A stretch of DNA of 64,000 nt. Origin: Deltaproteobacteria bacterium (lineage in GTDB: Bacteria > Myxococcota_A > UBA796 > UBA2385). Position numbers and translations under genes: made by a program. Position 1 is the first letter of the stretch; each line of letters begins with the position of its first letter. The notes under the pieces were generated by a model, which was not told where the DNA came from, did not search any database, and was given only the letters and a program-made list of their open reading frames with translations. The stretch lies in assembly GCA_016792625.1 (NCBI GenBank), contig JAEUKK010000008.1, positions 1 to 64,000 of the forward strand, read 5' to 3'. This document shows positions 54,187 to 62,922 of this stretch, in pieces.

Positions 54187-55397
54187 TGTCTGCCGCCAAC
54201 CCCGGGCGCCGCGCGGCCCTGGTCGTGCTCGTGAACGTTGAGGAGGGGGGGCACGCCGAAGATCTGCTCGCCGACCTCGCCCCGACCGAGGTCCGTGATC
54301 GGGGGCTCGCCTGGCACCTCGCGCTCGGCGTGCTCCGCCGGCAGGGCGCGCTCGACGCGGTGCTCCAGCCCTTGCTCCGCCAGCCGATCGCCCAGCTCGA
54401 TCCGCCGGTTCGCGCGGCCCTCCGCATGGGTGTTTTTGAGCTGCACCACGCCCGCACCCCGACCTATGCGGTGGTCAGCGAGGCGGTCGAGGCCGCCCGG
54501 GCGGTGGGCGCCGGCCGGGCCAGCGGGCTGGTCAACGCGGTGCTTCGGCGCGCGGCCAGCGTGCCCCTCCCTGAGGATCCGGTGCTCGATTTGCCCGAAT
54601 GGCTGCGCCGCCGCTTCGCGCCCTGGGGCGCCTGGCTGCAGACCTTGCGCGAGCCGCCGCCGCTCTGCGGGGTCAGCCGTGATCCCTCCGCGCCGCCGCC
54701 CCCAGGTAGCCTTGGGCCGGCCAAAGCCGGCGGTGAGGCCATCCCCGGCGCCTTCGTCGCCGCGCCCCACGAGGGCCCGGTCGCGGATCGGCCCGGCTTC
54801 GCCGACGGCGCCTGGTGGGTGATGGACCCGGCCGCGGTGAAGGTCGCCGACCTGGCCTGGGAGGCCGCTGCAGGGGCCGCGGCGCCCAAGGTTTTGGACG
54901 CCTGCGCCGCCCCGGGCGGCAAGAGCTTGCGCCTCGCTAGCCGCGGGGCGCGCGTCACCGCCGTCGATCTGGTGCCTGCCCGCCTCGCCCGCGTGCGCGA
55001 GGGCGCCGGCCGCACCCGCTTGGGCCTCGACTTCCTCGCCCACGACTGGCTGACCGGCCCGGCGGCGCTCCCCCGCGACTTTGACGTGGTGCTCGTCGAC
55101 GCGCCCTGCACGGGGCTCGGCACCATCCGCCGCCACCCCGAGATCCGCTGGCGCCGCCTGTCCAGCGACCCGCTGGCCATGTCCCTTCGCCAGCTGCCCA
55201 TCCTCCAAAACGCCGCCGCGCACGTCAAGCCCGGCGGGGCGCTGGTCTATGCGGTGTGCAGCCCCATGCCCGAGGAGGGCCCCGCGGTGGTCAAGCAGCT
55301 CACGGGCTGGAAGGTTGACGAGAGCTGGGCGAGCGCCCCGCCCAAGGATGATGAGGACGCCTTTCAGGCCTTTGTTTTGCGGCGGGTCGAGGGCTGA
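54186..55397 (+). CDS. rsmB: 16S rRNA cytosine-C5 methyltransferase RsmB family
   Basis: A 403-residue rRNA m5C methyltransferase. The N-terminal NusB-like RNA-binding domain (about 1-135) has DRGLAWHLALGVLRRQGALDA and AALRMGVFELHHARTPTYAVV, as in RsmB, which methylates C967 of 16S rRNA. In the catalytic part, DACAAPGGK (about 238-246) binds SAM, DAPCTGLGTIRRHPEI supplies the motif IV Cys, and YAVCSPMPEEG supplies the catalytic motif VI Cys. A stretch between about 165 and 215 is longer and more Pro/Gly-rich than usual. The start overlaps the previous stop by one base. Confidence 0.9.
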   Translation: MSAANPGRRAALVVLVNVEEGGHAEDLLADLAPTEVRDRGLAWHLALGVLRRQGALDAVLQPLLRQPIAQLDPPVRAALRMGVFELHHARTPTYAVVSEAVEAARAVGAGRASGLVNAVLRRAASVPLPEDPVLDLPEWLRRRFAPWGAWLQTLREPPPLCGVSRDPSAPPPPGSLGPAKAGGEAIPGAFVAAPHEGPVADRPGFADGAWWVMDPAAVKVADLAWEAAAGAAAPKVLDACAAPGGKSLRLASRGARVTAVDLVPARLARVREGAGRTRLGLDFLAHDWLTGPAALPRDFDVVLVDAPCTGLGTIRRHPEIRWRRLSSDPLAMSLRQLPILQNAAAHVKPGGALVYAVCSPMPEEGPAVVKQLTGWKVDESWASAPPKDDEDAFQAFVLRRVEG

Positions 55398-55424
55398 GCA
55401 CAGCCCGGGTCAGGGGGAGCGGGC

Positions 55425-58079
55425 ATGGCTGCGGCCGACACGCCGATGATGCGGGAGTACCTCGACCTCAAGAAGGTCGAGCCAGACGCGCTCTTGCTCT
55501 ACAGGATGGGCGATTTCTACGAGTGTTTCTTCGACGACGCCCACGAGGCGGCCCGGCTGCTCGAGCTCGTGGTCACCAGCCGCAACAAGGGCGATCCAGA
55601 CCCGATCCCGATGGCCGGCTTCCCCTACCGGGCGCTTGAGCCGATGCTCCAGCGCCTGTCAGACGCGGGGCGTCGGGTGGCGGTGGCTGAGCAGCACGAG
55701 GTCTCCCCCGGGGTGTTCACCCGCGAGCTCGTGCGGGTGGTCAGCGCCGGCCTGCCCTACGAGGGCGAGTCGGTCGAGGCGCGCGAGCCCTGCTACCTCG
55801 CCGCGGTCAGCGACCCGGCCAGACCCATCGTCGGGATCGCTGTGCTGGACGCCACCACCGGCGAGCTCCAGCTGATGGAGTGCCCGGCCGAGGCCCTGGG
55901 CGCGGCGCTGAGCCGGGTGGATCCGCGGGAGGTGCTGCTGCCCGAGGCCGCGCGCTCCCCCTTGGCTGAGATCAGCGAGGACGCCGATCTGGAGGCTGCT
56001 TTACGCGGGCGGGTGCGCCGCGCGCTCGAGGCCCGGGCCTTTGATGTGACGGCGGGCCGGCAGCGGCTCTGCGCACAGCTCGGCGTGGCGGATCTGCTCG
56101 GTTTTGGCGCGGACGGGCTCGGCCCGGCGCTCGGCGCGGCGGGGGCCTTGCTGCGCTACGCCAAGGACCAAGCCCGGGTCTCGCTGAGCCACCTGATGCG
56201 CCTGCGGGTCGTCGATCCGAGCGGCTACTTGGTGTTGGACGAGTCGGCGCGGCGCAACCTCGAGCTCCTGCGCCCGCTGCGGGGCGAGGGCCGAAAAGGG
56301 GCCCTGATCCACCTCATCGACCGCACCTGCACCCCCATGGGCGGGCGGCTGCTGCGGGCCTACCTGCTGCAGCCCCTGGTCGAGCTGGGCGCCCTGCAGC
56401 GGCGGCAGGCGGCGGTCGAGCGCCTGGGCGAAGGGCGCCTGCGCCGCCCCGTGCGCGAGGCCCTGGGCAAGGTGGCTGATCTGGCGCGTCTCTGCGGCAA
56501 GATCGCGCAGGAGCGCGGCAATGCCCGCGATCTGTTGGCCTTGGCCGCTTCGCTGCGGGCTCTGCCCAGCTTGGTCGCCGCGGTCGACGGGCACCCCGAT
56601 CTGCTGGATCCTGGCTTGGATCTGCTGCCCGCCCTCGCCGAGGACATCGAGCGCTGGATCGTCGACGAGCCGCCCGCTGCGCTCACCGAGGGGGGCCTCA
56701 TCCGCGACGGCGCCGACCCCGAGCTCGACGAGCTGCGGCTGCTCGCCCGCGAGGGTCGGGGCGCCATCGCCCACATCGAGGCCCGCGAGCGCGAGGCGAG
56801 CGGCATCAACACGCTGAAGATCAAGTATAACCGTGTGTTTGGCTATTTCCTAGAGGTGCCCCAATCTAAGCTCGACCGGGTACCCGACCGGTGGATTCGC
56901 AAGCAGACCCTGAGCAATTGTGAGCGCTTCATCACCCCAGCCCTCAAGGAGTTTGAGGACAAGGTGCTCGGCGCCGACGAGCGGGCCAAAGCGCTGGAAT
57001 ATGCGCGCTTTGTTGAGCTGCGCCGCCGGGTGGCCGACCAGACGGGCCCGCTGCTGCACCTCTCCGCTGAGCTGGCCCGGCTCGACGTGCTCGCCACCTT
57101 CGCCGAGCTGGGCGCGGCCCTGCGCTGGACGCTGCCCCGCCTCGACGCGGGTGACGTCATCGAGCTGCGCGGAGGGCGCCACCCGGTGCTCGAGGCCGCG
57201 TCCGAGGAGCCCTTCGTCCCCAACGATCTGGTGCTCAGCGGCGACCAGCGGCTGATCATCCTGACCGGCCCAAACATGGCCGGGAAGTCCACGATCATGC
57301 GGCAGACCGCGCTCATTGTGCTGCTCGCCCAGATGGGCTGCCCAGTGCCCGCCGAGCGGGCCCGGATCGGCCTCTGCGACCGGATCTTCGTGCGGGTGGG
57401 CGCGAGCGACGACCTCAGCCGCGGTCGCAGCACCTTTATGGTCGAGATGGCCGAGACGGCGGCGATCTTGCACCAAGCCACCCCGCGTTCGCTTGTATTG
57501 CTCGACGAGATCGGCCGGGGCACCAGCACCTATGACGGGCTGAGCATCGCCTGGGCGACCGCCGAGCAGATGGTCGATAAGGTGCGCGCCCGCGCCATTT
57601 TCGCGACGCACTACCACGAGCTGGTCGCCTTAGCAGAAGACCGCGCCGCGGTGGTCAACTTGCACGTCAAGGTCGCAGAGTGGGGCGACAAGGTCGAGTT
57701 TCTGCGCGTGCTCGCGCCGGGTGGGGCGAGCAAGTCCTACGGCCTGCAGTGCGCCCGTCTCGCTGGCATGCCGGGCGACCTGCTTGAGCGCGCCCGGGCC
57801 CTGCTCGCCGAGCTGGAGCGTCGGCCCCGCCACGGCCCGCCGACCCGCCAGCTGGGCCTATTTCAGAGAGCCGAGCCGCCCGCGACGGCCCCCGTGGCCC
57901 CGCCCTCGGTGGCCGCAGCCTCCCCTCCGCCCCCTTTGCCCGATCCGCGCCTGATCGCCCTCCGCGACGCTGTCCTCGCGCTCAAGGTCGACGAGCTGAG
58001 CCCGCGCGCCGCCCTCGACCAGGTCTACGCGCTGTCTGCCCTGGCCCAGGCGGCGCGCGCGGGCACGCTCGGTGAGTGA
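55425..58079 (+). CDS. mutS: DNA mismatch repair protein MutS
   Basis: Mismatch-recognition ATPase of 884 residues. The N-terminal clamp has RMGDFYECF with Phe31, the residue that stacks on the mismatch. The core includes GINTLKIKYNRVFGYFLEVP. The ABC-like ATPase has Walker A GPNMAGKST (about 615-623), SRGRSTFMVEMAE, Walker B LVLLDEIGRGTSTYDG and ATHYHELVAL. A Pro/Ala-rich spacer (about 815-845) leads to the C-terminal tetramer helix (DELSPRAALDQVYALSAL). It follows rsmB by 27 bases, with GGGGGAG before the ATG. Its stop codon is overlapped by the amidase start. No mutL is in view. Confidence 0.97.
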   Translation: MAAADTPMMREYLDLKKVEPDALLLYRMGDFYECFFDDAHEAARLLELVVTSRNKGDPDPIPMAGFPYRALEPMLQRLSDAGRRVAVAEQHEVSPGVFTRELVRVVSAGLPYEGESVEAREPCYLAAVSDPARPIVGIAVLDATTGELQLMECPAEALGAALSRVDPREVLLPEAARSPLAEISEDADLEAALRGRVRRALEARAFDVTAGRQRLCAQLGVADLLGFGADGLGPALGAAGALLRYAKDQARVSLSHLMRLRVVDPSGYLVLDESARRNLELLRPLRGEGRKGALIHLIDRTCTPMGGRLLRAYLLQPLVELGALQRRQAAVERLGEGRLRRPVREALGKVADLARLCGKIAQERGNARDLLALAASLRALPSLVAAVDGHPDLLDPGLDLLPALAEDIERWIVDEPPAALTEGGLIRDGADPELDELRLLAREGRGAIAHIEAREREASGINTLKIKYNRVFGYFLEVPQSKLDRVPDRWIRKQTLSNCERFITPALKEFEDKVLGADERAKALEYARFVELRRRVADQTGPLLHLSAELARLDVLATFAELGAALRWTLPRLDAGDVIELRGGRHPVLEAASEEPFVPNDLVLSGDQRLIILTGPNMAGKSTIMRQTALIVLLAQMGCPVPAERARIGLCDRIFVRVGASDDLSRGRSTFMVEMAETAAILHQATPRSLVLLDEIGRGTSTYDGLSIAWATAEQMVDKVRARAIFATHYHELVALAEDRAAVVNLHVKVAEWGDKVEFLRVLAPGGASKSYGLQCARLAGMPGDLLERARALLAELERRPRHGPPTRQLGLFQRAEPPATAPVAPPSVAAASPPPPLPDPRLIALRDAVLALKVDELSPRAALDQVYALSALAQAARAGTLGE

Positions 58080-59550
58080 GGGGAGGGGAGCGCGGCCCGC
58101 TGGTGCACCACCTCGGTCGCAGCGGGGAGGGGGCTGGTGGCTCGCGCCGCTGGTCGGCCTCGGCTTCGCCGGCGAGGTGGAGGCAGGTGAGATCAAGGGC
58201 CTGCGGCCATTCGTCGTCCCTGGGGGTGCTCGGATCGTCGTGTTGGCCGACGGCCCGCCGGCGGATCTGCAGCTGCGCCAGCTCCCCCGGGGTGAGGACG
58301 GGCAGGCCCGCGCGGCGGTGCTGTTGGGCGACAGCACGCTCTCGGCCGCGGCCCGACCGCGGGTGGTCGTCGAAAAAAACGGCCTGCGCGCGGTGGGTTT
58401 TCGGCCCATGGCCACGGCGGTGCAGGTGCTGGTCGAGACCGACCGGCCGGCGCGGGTCGCCGCCCGCGACTTGCTCCAAAATGGCCGCTACGTCGCCACC
58501 ATCATCGACGTTGAGCTGTCGGGTGGGGTAGTGGCGCCCGCGGGGGCCCCGGCTTCGTCGGGCCAGCCCCTCGACCCCTGGAGCAGCGCGGTGGAGGAGG
58601 TCGACGCCGCCGCCCTGCGCGCCCAGCCCGGGCTGCCCGGCGACGAGGAGCTGCTGTCCTGGCTCAAGGGCGCCAGCCTCTCGCGGGCCCCGGCCCTCGC
58701 TACCCGGCGGCCTGGTGTGCCCCTCGTCGTGATTGACGCCGGGCACGGTGGACACGACCATGGTGCGGTCGGCCCGAGCGGAGCGCGGGAGGCCGACATC
58801 GCCCTGCAGATCGCGCGGCGCGCGGCGCACCTGCTTCGCGAGCAGCACGACGTGGACGTCATCCTGACCCGTGACTCCGACGAGTTCCTCGGCCTGCGTG
58901 CGCGGGCCGCGGTGGCCAACGCCCGCGAGGCCGACCTCTTCCTCTCGGTGCACATCAACGCGGCGCCGGGCCCCGAGGCCCGCGGAATCGAGACCTACGT
59001 GCTGGACAACGCCACAGACGAGGGCGCGGCGCGGGTGGCCGCGCGCGAGAACCGCGAGCTCGGCGCTTTGGGCGAGGACCTCACCCAGAATGACGCGCTG
59101 ATGGCCAGCCTCGTGGTCGCGGGCACCGACCGGCTGAGCCTCGGCTTGGCGGCTGACTTGCAACGCCGCGCGGTGACCCAACATGCCCGCAGCTACGGCC
59201 CGGGTGCGCTGCGTGATCTTGGCGTCAAGGGCGCTGCGTTCACCGTCCTCGCCAGCGCCCGCTGTCCGGCCGTGCTCTTTGAGGCCGGCTTCATCAGCAA
59301 CCCCGACGAGGAGCGCCTCCTGCGCAGCCCGCACTACCAGCAGCAGACGGCCGTCGCCCTGGCCGACGGCGTGGCGGCTTGGCTCAAGGGCCCGGCGGCC
59401 CGCGCGAAGTCGGGCGAAGATCCCACGCTGTTGATGGGTGTGCCCTCGCGGGTCGGCCTCATCCGCGCGCCGCTCGCAGCGCCAGAGGCGCCGCCGGTGC
59501 TCGGCCAACCTGCGGGCACGCCGCTCGAGAACGCCGGGGCGGGAGAGTGA
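58072..59550 (+). CDS. N-acetylmuramoyl-L-alanine amidase (Amidase_3) with N-terminal AMIN-like domain
   Basis: Periplasmic zinc amidase that cleaves the bond between N-acetylmuramic acid and L-alanine in peptidoglycan, used in cell separation. The 492-residue product has a hydrophobic signal segment (about 20-38), a beta-rich AMIN-like domain (about 45-150) and the Amidase_3 domain (about 215-440): VVIDAGHGGHDHGA (zinc His, about 218-231), READIALQIARR with the zinc Glu, LFLSVHINAAP, and CPAVLFEAGFISNPDEE with the catalytic Glu. The frame begins at GTG (58072), overlapping the mutS stop; it has no clear Shine-Dalgarno sequence, so it probably depends on coupling. No alternative in-frame start precedes the signal segment. 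Confidence 0.9.
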   Translation: MSEGRGARPAGAPPRSQRGGGWWLAPLVGLGFAGEVEAGEIKGLRPFVVPGGARIVVLADGPPADLQLRQLPRGEDGQARAAVLLGDSTLSAAARPRVVVEKNGLRAVGFRPMATAVQVLVETDRPARVAARDLLQNGRYVATIIDVELSGGVVAPAGAPASSGQPLDPWSSAVEEVDAAALRAQPGLPGDEELLSWLKGASLSRAPALATRRPGVPLVVIDAGHGGHDHGAVGPSGAREADIALQIARRAAHLLREQHDVDVILTRDSDEFLGLRARAAVANAREADLFLSVHINAAPGPEARGIETYVLDNATDEGAARVAARENRELGALGEDLTQNDALMASLVVAGTDRLSLGLAADLQRRAVTQHARSYGPGALRDLGVKGAAFTVLASARCPAVLFEAGFISNPDEERLLRSPHYQQQTAVALADGVAAWLKGPAARAKSGEDPTLLMGVPSRVGLIRAPLAAPEAPPVLGQPAGTPLENAGAGE

Positions 59551-59585
59551 GGCCCGGCGTGGAGCCGGACCCGGGAGGGGAGGGG

Positions 59586-60503
59586 GTGCGCCCTTCGACT
59601 TCGGAGGAGGGCGAGCTCGACGGCCCCCTCGAAGACGCGGTGGAGGGCTTTTTGTCGGTGGGGCGCATCGAGCGCATGCTCTCGCCCCACACAATCGAGG
59701 CCTATGCCCGCGATCTGGCCGACCTGCTGCGTTTTTTGGCCGCGCGGGGTGTGCGCGCGCCCGACGAGGTGGATCGGGCCGGTTTTCAGGAGTGGATCTA
59801 CAGCCTGAGCGAAGCGGGCCTGGCCGCCCGGAGCGTGCAGCGGCACCGCAGCGCGGCGCGCCAGCTCTTTGCCTACCTCGTTGAAGAGGGTGAGCTGGAC
59901 GTTAACCCCGCGCTTGAGGTCAGCGTGCCCCGGGGTGGCCTTCGGCTGCCGCACGATCTCAGCGAGGCCCAGGTTGACGCGCTGCTCGCCGCTCCGGATC
60001 GCGCGACCGCGCTCGGGCTGCGTGACGCCGCCATGCTCGAGCTGCTCTACGCGACCGGCCTGCGGGTCAGCGAGCTGGTCGGCTTGCGTTGGGCGCAGTG
60101 GCGACCGGGCTGGTTGGTGGTGCGTGGCAAGGGCGGAAAAGACCGGCTGGTGCCCTATGGTGACCGCGCAGAGGAGGTCGTGCTCGCGTGGCGCGCGCTG
60201 TGCGAACAGGCCGGTCCGCTGGGCCCGTGGATCTTCCCCACAGATCGCGGCGCGCCGATGACCCGGCAGAACATGTGGCTGCGGGTGAGGCACAACGCTG
60301 TGCTGGCGGGCATTGTGGGCAAGCTGAGCCCGCATACGCTGCGCCACGCTTTTGCGACGCACCTGCTTCGGCATGGCGCCGACCTGCGCGCCGTACAGAC
60401 GCTGCTCGGGCACGCTGATCTCAGCACGACCGAGATCTACACCCACGTCGCGCGCCACCGCTTGCAGGCTGCCCACGCCGCCTACCACCCCCGCGGGGCC
60501 TGA
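59586..60503 (+). CDS. xerD: Tyrosine recombinase XerD
   Basis: Site-specific recombinase that resolves chromosome dimers at dif with its XerC partner. From GTG at 59586 it has 305 residues: the SAM-like N-terminal core-binding domain (about 10-95), then the catalytic domain with Arg in LYATGLRVSELVGL, Lys in GKGGKDRLVPYG, HTLRHAFATHLL, LLGHADLSTTEIYTHV and the nucleophile Tyr in that last block. LYATGLRVSELVGL is closer to XerD than to XerC. The GTG at 59586 lies seven bases after GGAGG (59574-59578); a GTG at 59559 is possible. It is the last gene of the plus-strand run before the tRNA. Confidence 0.92.
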   Translation: MRPSTSEEGELDGPLEDAVEGFLSVGRIERMLSPHTIEAYARDLADLLRFLAARGVRAPDEVDRAGFQEWIYSLSEAGLAARSVQRHRSAARQLFAYLVEEGELDVNPALEVSVPRGGLRLPHDLSEAQVDALLAAPDRATALGLRDAAMLELLYATGLRVSELVGLRWAQWRPGWLVVRGKGGKDRLVPYGDRAEEVVLAWRALCEQAGPLGPWIFPTDRGAPMTRQNMWLRVRHNAVLAGIVGKLSPHTLRHAFATHLLRHGADLRAVQTLLGHADLSTTEIYTHVARHRLQAAHAAYHPRGA

Positions 60504-60549
60504 AGCCGCGCGGGAGCGCAGGCGACGGGTCGAGCGGGATCGGGTGGGC

Positions 60550-60583
60550 AAAAACGATGGAGGCCGGGATGAACCCGGCCTCT
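60550..60583 (-). terminator. Intrinsic terminator of the tRNA-Leu gene
   Basis: A perfect 9-base stem, GAGGCCGGG (60560-60568) and CCCGGCCTC (60574-60582) with a 5-base loop, is followed on the minus strand by CATCG then TTTTT (60554-60550). It lies 45 bases after the 3' end of tRNA-Leu. On the plus strand it may also stop xerD transcription, though without a T-run. Confidence 0.75.
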
Positions 60584-60627
60584 CGCACATCGCTGGACGG
60601 AAAGAAGGTGCCGTTCGCGCTGCTAAG

Positions 60628-60710
60628 TGGGGGCGGTGGGACTCGAACCCACACAACCGCAAGGTTAGCGGATTTTGAGTCCGCCGCGTCTACCATTCCG
60701 CCACGCCCCC
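60628..60710 (-). tRNA. tRNA-Leu (anticodon CAA)
   Basis: Read on the minus strand, 83 bases fold as a class II tRNA. The acceptor stem is GGGGGCG with CGCCCCC plus discriminator A. The anticodon arm has GCGGA, loop CTCAAAA and TCCGC, giving anticodon CAA (leucine, codon UUG). There is a long variable arm (AACC-TTGC-GGTT), and the T arm is GTGGG-TTCGAGT-CCCAC. CCA is not encoded. In a genome this GC-rich, UUG is a rare leucine codon, so a minor but necessary tRNA is expected. Confidence 0.95.
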
Positions 60711-60791
60711 GTGGCCGCCTCGTTGTAATGTGTGGCCGTCCGGCTCGCCAGCCTCGCCGGCGGCCCCACCCCGACCATCCGGAGCCCTCCC

Positions 60792-61676
60792 ATGCGTGCC
60801 ACCACCCCTGCCAACCGCCGCGTGGCCATCCGCGCGCTCCTCACGCTGGCCCTCAGCGCCTGCGCTTCGGGCAAAGGTGAGCTCGACGGGGAGGGCGGGG
60901 ATGGGGGCAGCGTCGTGACCGACGCGCGGCTGCTCGCCGACCTCTACACCTGGCAGTGCCAAGAGGGCGACTTCGGGCGGCAGTACCAGGGCGTCTTCGG
61001 CCAGATCGTCTCGCTCGAGTACGCGCCTGACAGCCTGCGCTCGCTTGATCTGCCCGGTGTTGGCGACTGCGAGGCGGGCCTCGACATGTTCCCCATCGAC
61101 GCGGGCCCCGACGGGGTCGAGATCCCCGGCCTGACCGGCGCGCCGCGCTGGCAGACCCCCGGCAACGAAGGTGTGCTCGACGAGGTTGGCCTCGGCTTCT
61201 ACCGAGACGACGTCTACCCCGGGGCGCGCACCTGCCTCGACGTCGAAGAGCTGCTGGGCAGCGGCACGACCCTGGCCGACGCCGGCCCGCTGACCGGCGC
61301 GGGCAGCCCCAACGCCAAGCCCGTGCCTGACGTCGACTACACTGGCCTGACCGTCGATGAGGCCACCGGCGCCCAGACCCTGGACTGGGGCGCGGAGATC
61401 GACATCGCCTGGGACGCGCACGAGTGGGATCAGGTGTGGGTGCAGATCCGGCGCGAGCGCGGCGGCGAGGCCTACGAGTCGGTGACCTGCAACGCCACCG
61501 GCCGGGACGGCTTCTCGATCGGCGACGAGGTCTGGAGCCTGATGACCGAAGACCTCGCGGTGGAGCAGAACAACCTCTACGTCGCCTTTCAATCGAGCAA
61601 GGTCGACGAGCTCGACGACGGGACGTCGATCCAGTCCACCGCGCGGGCCATGGCCGTGGCCTTGGTCAACGACTGA
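60792..61676 (+). CDS. Lipoprotein of unknown function
   Basis: A 294-residue lipoprotein: basic start, hydrophobic stretch and lipobox LALSAC, then a short Gly/Asp-rich linker. The mature domain is acidic with several Asp/Gly-rich segments (YRDDVYPGARTCLDVEELLG, DYTGLTVDEATGAQTLDWG, QIRRERGGEAYESVTCNATG) and four Cys that could form two disulfides. It resembles a beta-sandwich like those of other myxobacterial surface lipoproteins, without a recognised family. GGAG lies seven bases before the ATG at 60792. A TGTAAT at 60724 may be its -10, back to back with the tRNA promoter. Confidence 0.68.
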   Translation: MRATTPANRRVAIRALLTLALSACASGKGELDGEGGDGGSVVTDARLLADLYTWQCQEGDFGRQYQGVFGQIVSLEYAPDSLRSLDLPGVGDCEAGLDMFPIDAGPDGVEIPGLTGAPRWQTPGNEGVLDEVGLGFYRDDVYPGARTCLDVEELLGSGTTLADAGPLTGAGSPNAKPVPDVDYTGLTVDEATGAQTLDWGAEIDIAWDAHEWDQVWVQIRRERGGEAYESVTCNATGRDGFSIGDEVWSLMTEDLAVEQNNLYVAFQSSKVDELDDGTSIQSTARAMAVALVND

Positions 61677-61745
61677 CCGCTGGTTGACCGGCGGAAGGCG
61701 CCCAGCCGCGGCGGGGGCGTGATAGTCGGCGGCAAAGGGGGCCGG

Positions 61746-62723
61746 ATGCCCGAACTGCCTGAAAATGGAGCTGGCTCCGCCGGCGACGCGTCCGCGGGCC
61801 TCGCTGAGCTCACCCTGAGCCCGCTTGGCGCAGGGATCGTCGTGCTGGTGGTCGATCCCACGTCCTCCACCGCGGCGCGGGTGAGCGAGGCGCTGTCTGG
61901 CTACGACGTGACGGTGATCGCGGCGCGCGACCGTGACGAAGCCCTGAACGCCGCCGCTGGCGTTGATCTGGGCCTGATGCTCTGCGCGGCGAGCCTGCCC
62001 AAGGGCAGCGGCTACGAGCTGGCCCGCACGGTGCGCGAGCGCTGGCCGGCCGCAGCGGTGCTGCTGCTGACCAGCGGTTTTGAGGTCTTTCATAAGGCCC
62101 GCGCCGCTGAGGCCGGGGTGAGCGGCCACCTCAGCAAGCCGCTCGGCGCCGCGGCGGTGCGCGCCGCGGTCGAAGAGGCCGTGGGCCCCTTGCCCCTCAG
62201 CTTGCCCGCCCCGCCGGCCCCCTCTGCGGCAGCGCCGGCCTCGCCTCCGCTGGCGGCGCCTTCTGCAGCGGCGGTGTCCGTGGCGGCCGCTCCGTCACCC
62301 GCGGCGACCCCCGCCGGCGCGGCGACCCCGGGCGGTGGTGCGCCGCCGCCACCGACGCTCCCCAGCGCTCCCTTGGTGTCGAGCGCGGCTCCGCGGGTTG
62401 AGCTGCTCGATCCGGTGCCGCCCGCCCCGCCGGTGAGCGCCGAGCGGGTCGCGACCTTCCTCCCGCGAGATCATGCGCGCCTGCCGCGCGTGGCCGTGGA
62501 TCCTGACGTCGTCAGCCCCGCGATGGAGCGGGCCATCCTCGAGGTGCTCCCGGAGGTCGTCGAGGCCGTGCTGCGCAACGCAGTCGGCTCCTCGGTCGCC
62601 TTCCGGGATCTGGTCACCGCGGCGGTCTCAGAGGCTGTGCGCGCCCAGCTCCCTGAGATCGCCGCGTCCATCGTGCGCGAGCGCCTCGCCGCCTTCGAGG
62701 CCGAGGCCGCGCACAAGGGCTGA
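61746..62723 (+). CDS. Degenerate receiver-domain protein with Pro-rich linker and C-terminal helical domain
   Basis: A 325-residue soluble protein. Residues 30-148 follow the CheY-like receiver fold ([21 protein letters not shown], then [19 protein letters not shown], then HLSKPLG with the conserved Lys131), but the phospho-acceptor Asp is absent: the strand reads [11 protein letters not shown], with Ala where Asp should be. Only one acidic residue (Asp37) remains of the usual pair. A 90-residue Ala/Pro linker leads to a C-terminal helical segment (about 265-325: [21 protein letters not shown]) that may dimerise. A pseudo-receiver usually signals by protein contact. The ATG at 61746 is used; a GTG at 61719 is possible. 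Confidence 0.78.
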   Translation: MPELPENGAGSAGDASAGLAELTLSPLGAGIVVLVVDPTSSTAARVSEALSGYDVTVIAARDRDEALNAAAGVDLGLMLCAASLPKGSGYELARTVRERWPAAAVLLLTSGFEVFHKARAAEAGVSGHLSKPLGAAAVRAAVEEAVGPLPLSLPAPPAPSAAAPASPPLAAPSAAAVSVAAAPSPAATPAGAATPGGGAPPPPTLPSAPLVSSAAPRVELLDPVPPAPPVSAERVATFLPRDHARLPRVAVDPDVVSPAMERAILEVLPEVVEAVLRNAVGSSVAFRDLVTAAVSEAVRAQLPEIAASIVRERLAAFEAEAAHKG

Positions 62724-62922
62724 GGGCGGCGCCGCGTCCGCGATGCGCGCCCGTCCGTTCGCAGGGGGTCCCTTTCGAGGGCCCGCTGCGGGCGGGGGGC
62801 GTGTGGCGGTCCACGCCGCCGGGCTGCACCCGCCCCTCCTTCCTTTCCAATTTCGTCCCTCTCAATTCGGCGCTCGCTGCCGCGCTTTTGGCGCAGGCCG
62901 GTCGGGCGTGTTGGAGCTACCC

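Noticed and set aside
59586..60710. A mobile island at the tRNA-Leu/tyrosine recombinase junction
   Set aside because: The recombinase has XerD motifs and XerD length, composition does not change, and no phage or plasmid genes are present.
62724..62922. A T-box or other riboswitch ahead of valS
   Set aside because: No T-box core sequence or terminator/antiterminator pair is visible; only an AT-richer patch and small GC stems.
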